Part shown: positions 63,465 to 64,000 of the stretch, in pieces
Layout: every line of letters starts with the position of its first letter
Numbering within the stretch: the stretch's first letter is position 1
DNA from: Neoakkermansia glycaniphila
GTDB lineage: Bacteria; Verrucomicrobiota; Verrucomicrobiia; Verrucomicrobiales; Akkermansiaceae
Reading direction: 5' to 3'
Length of the DNA: 64,000 bases
Assembly (NCBI RefSeq): GCF_001683795.1
Contig: NZ_LIGX01000014.1
Location: 18,974 to 82,973, forward strand
Made by a program: the position numbers and the translations under genes
The notes under the pieces: model-generated
Told to the model about the DNA's origin: nothing
What the model saw: the letters and a program-made list of their open reading frames with translations, nothing else
Database searches by the model: none

Positions 63465-64000
63465 CCATCTGGATCGTCAGCGACGGCAAACGAGGCCACC
63501 TCAACCAGACACAAGGCCTGGCTCGGGAACTCATCGAGGAAGCCCGACAGAGACAACCGGACGGCAACCACGAATACTTCGTCGTCAGCGTCGAAGGCAA
63601 ATCGCGGACCGCACGCCTCTTCTACCTCGGCAAGGAACTCGACCTGCCCACGCCCGACCTCATCCTCGGAGCGGGCCACGGCACACACATCCCGCTCCTG
63701 CACATGGCCCGGCACTACAAAGCCCTCGGCATCGTCTGCATGAAACCCAGCCTCCCGGCCACCATGTTCGACCTCTGCCTCATCCCCCGCCACGACCTCA
63801 TCGGCAAACAGCAAACCGGCAGCAGCATCCTCCCCACCGTCGGCGCCCTCCACGGCATCAAACCCAGCCCCGAAACGCCGAAAAAACACACCCTCATCCT
63901 CATCGGCGGCCCCAGCAAAGAATTCGACTGGGACGAAGACACCCTCATCAACCAGCTGGCGGACATCACCCGGCACAACGACATCCCCCTCGTCCTCACC
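63461..64000 (+). CDS. ELM1-like (mitochondrial fission protein family) protein, 3' end outside the window
   Basis: The frame runs from an ATG at 63461, overlapping the pyrC stop, to the right edge without a stop (180 codons seen). It begins IWIVSDGKRGHLNQTQGLA, then LILGAGHGTHIPLL, LCLIPRHDLIG and LILIGGPSKEFDWDED, matching the ELM1/DUF1022 family. Bacterial members are thought to act on sugars or lipids, but biochemistry is limited. Being in the pyr run may be coincidence. The rest of the gene lies outside the window. Confidence 0.8.
   Translation, partial: MTIWIVSDGKRGHLNQTQGLARELIEEARQRQPDGNHEYFVVSVEGKSRTARLFYLGKELDLPTPDLILGAGHGTHIPLLHMARHYKALGIVCMKPSLPATMFDLCLIPRHDLIGKQQTGSSILPTVGALHGIKPSPETPKKHTLILIGGPSKEFDWDEDTLINQLADITRHNDIPLVLT

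Overview
The window looks like a piece of a Verrucomicrobiota chromosome, most probably Akkermansia or a close relative. This rests on inference: a very large SGNH-plus-beta-strand-repeat autotransporter, a secreted sulfatase, a GC-rich genome with Gram-negative envelope genes, and protein styles typical of that group. There is no phage, insertion sequence, CRISPR array or rRNA operon. The plus strand appears C-rich and G-poor throughout, so plus-strand genes use C-ending codons and minus-strand genes use G-ending codons. That suggests one replichore with the minus strand leading.

Layout. 0-8.3 kb: the 3' part of a methyltransferase/glycosyltransferase fusion, a secreted transglutaminase-like protein coupled to a lipid kinase, then a tightly packed run coaB, a two-DTG aspartyl protease, rsgA and rsmB. 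8.4-11.6 kb: minus-strand SanA/YdcF-like protein, hexose-6-phosphate mutarotase and a Cys-rich unknown, next to a cluster of same-orientation DnaA-box-like 9-mers; then an initiator tRNA-Met with its own promoter and terminator, and a small secreted protein. 11.9-23.7 kb: one 3937-codon autotransporter. 24-31.9 kb: tRNA-Pro, argC, an NtrC-type regulator, a GT-C-like membrane protein, xseB, dxs, a TPR protein and a short recO. 32-39 kb: a small AP2-like protein, rplQ and rpoA with a separate promoter, a sulfatase and a tail-specific protease. 39-44.8 kb: an ABC-2 exporter with an unusual N-terminus, a YkgJ-type Cys-cluster protein, and a PAS-SpoIIE phosphatase. 44.9-52 kb: argG, a surface glycan group (GT4, hexapeptide acyltransferase, OafA-type acyltransferase) and malQ. 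52-58 kb: an OmpR/histidine-kinase pair and an oppABC-type peptide importer lacking its ATPases. 58-64 kb: a lipoprotein and a GYF/Sel1 protein, then purE-pyrR-pyrB-pyrC and the start of an ELM1-like gene.

How they fit together. Much of the window is housekeeping: pyrimidine, purine, arginine, isoprenoid and CoA synthesis, ribosome maturation, and transcription. Between these lie envelope and glycan functions suited to a host-mucus or polysaccharide niche. Genes are packed with many ATGA or TAATG start/stop overlaps, implying translational coupling. Several operon-first genes have a sigma70-like promoter whose -10 box sits only 6-14 bases before the start codon and no Shine-Dalgarno, suggesting leaderless or very short-leader mRNAs.

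The most interesting points are the DnaA-box cluster without a visible skew switch, the giant autotransporter esterase, the pyrB-linked dihydroorotase that has lost several metal and substrate residues, the ABC exporter with a D in its signature motif, and the apparent leaderless promoters. All family calls come from motif recognition by eye; no database search was possible.
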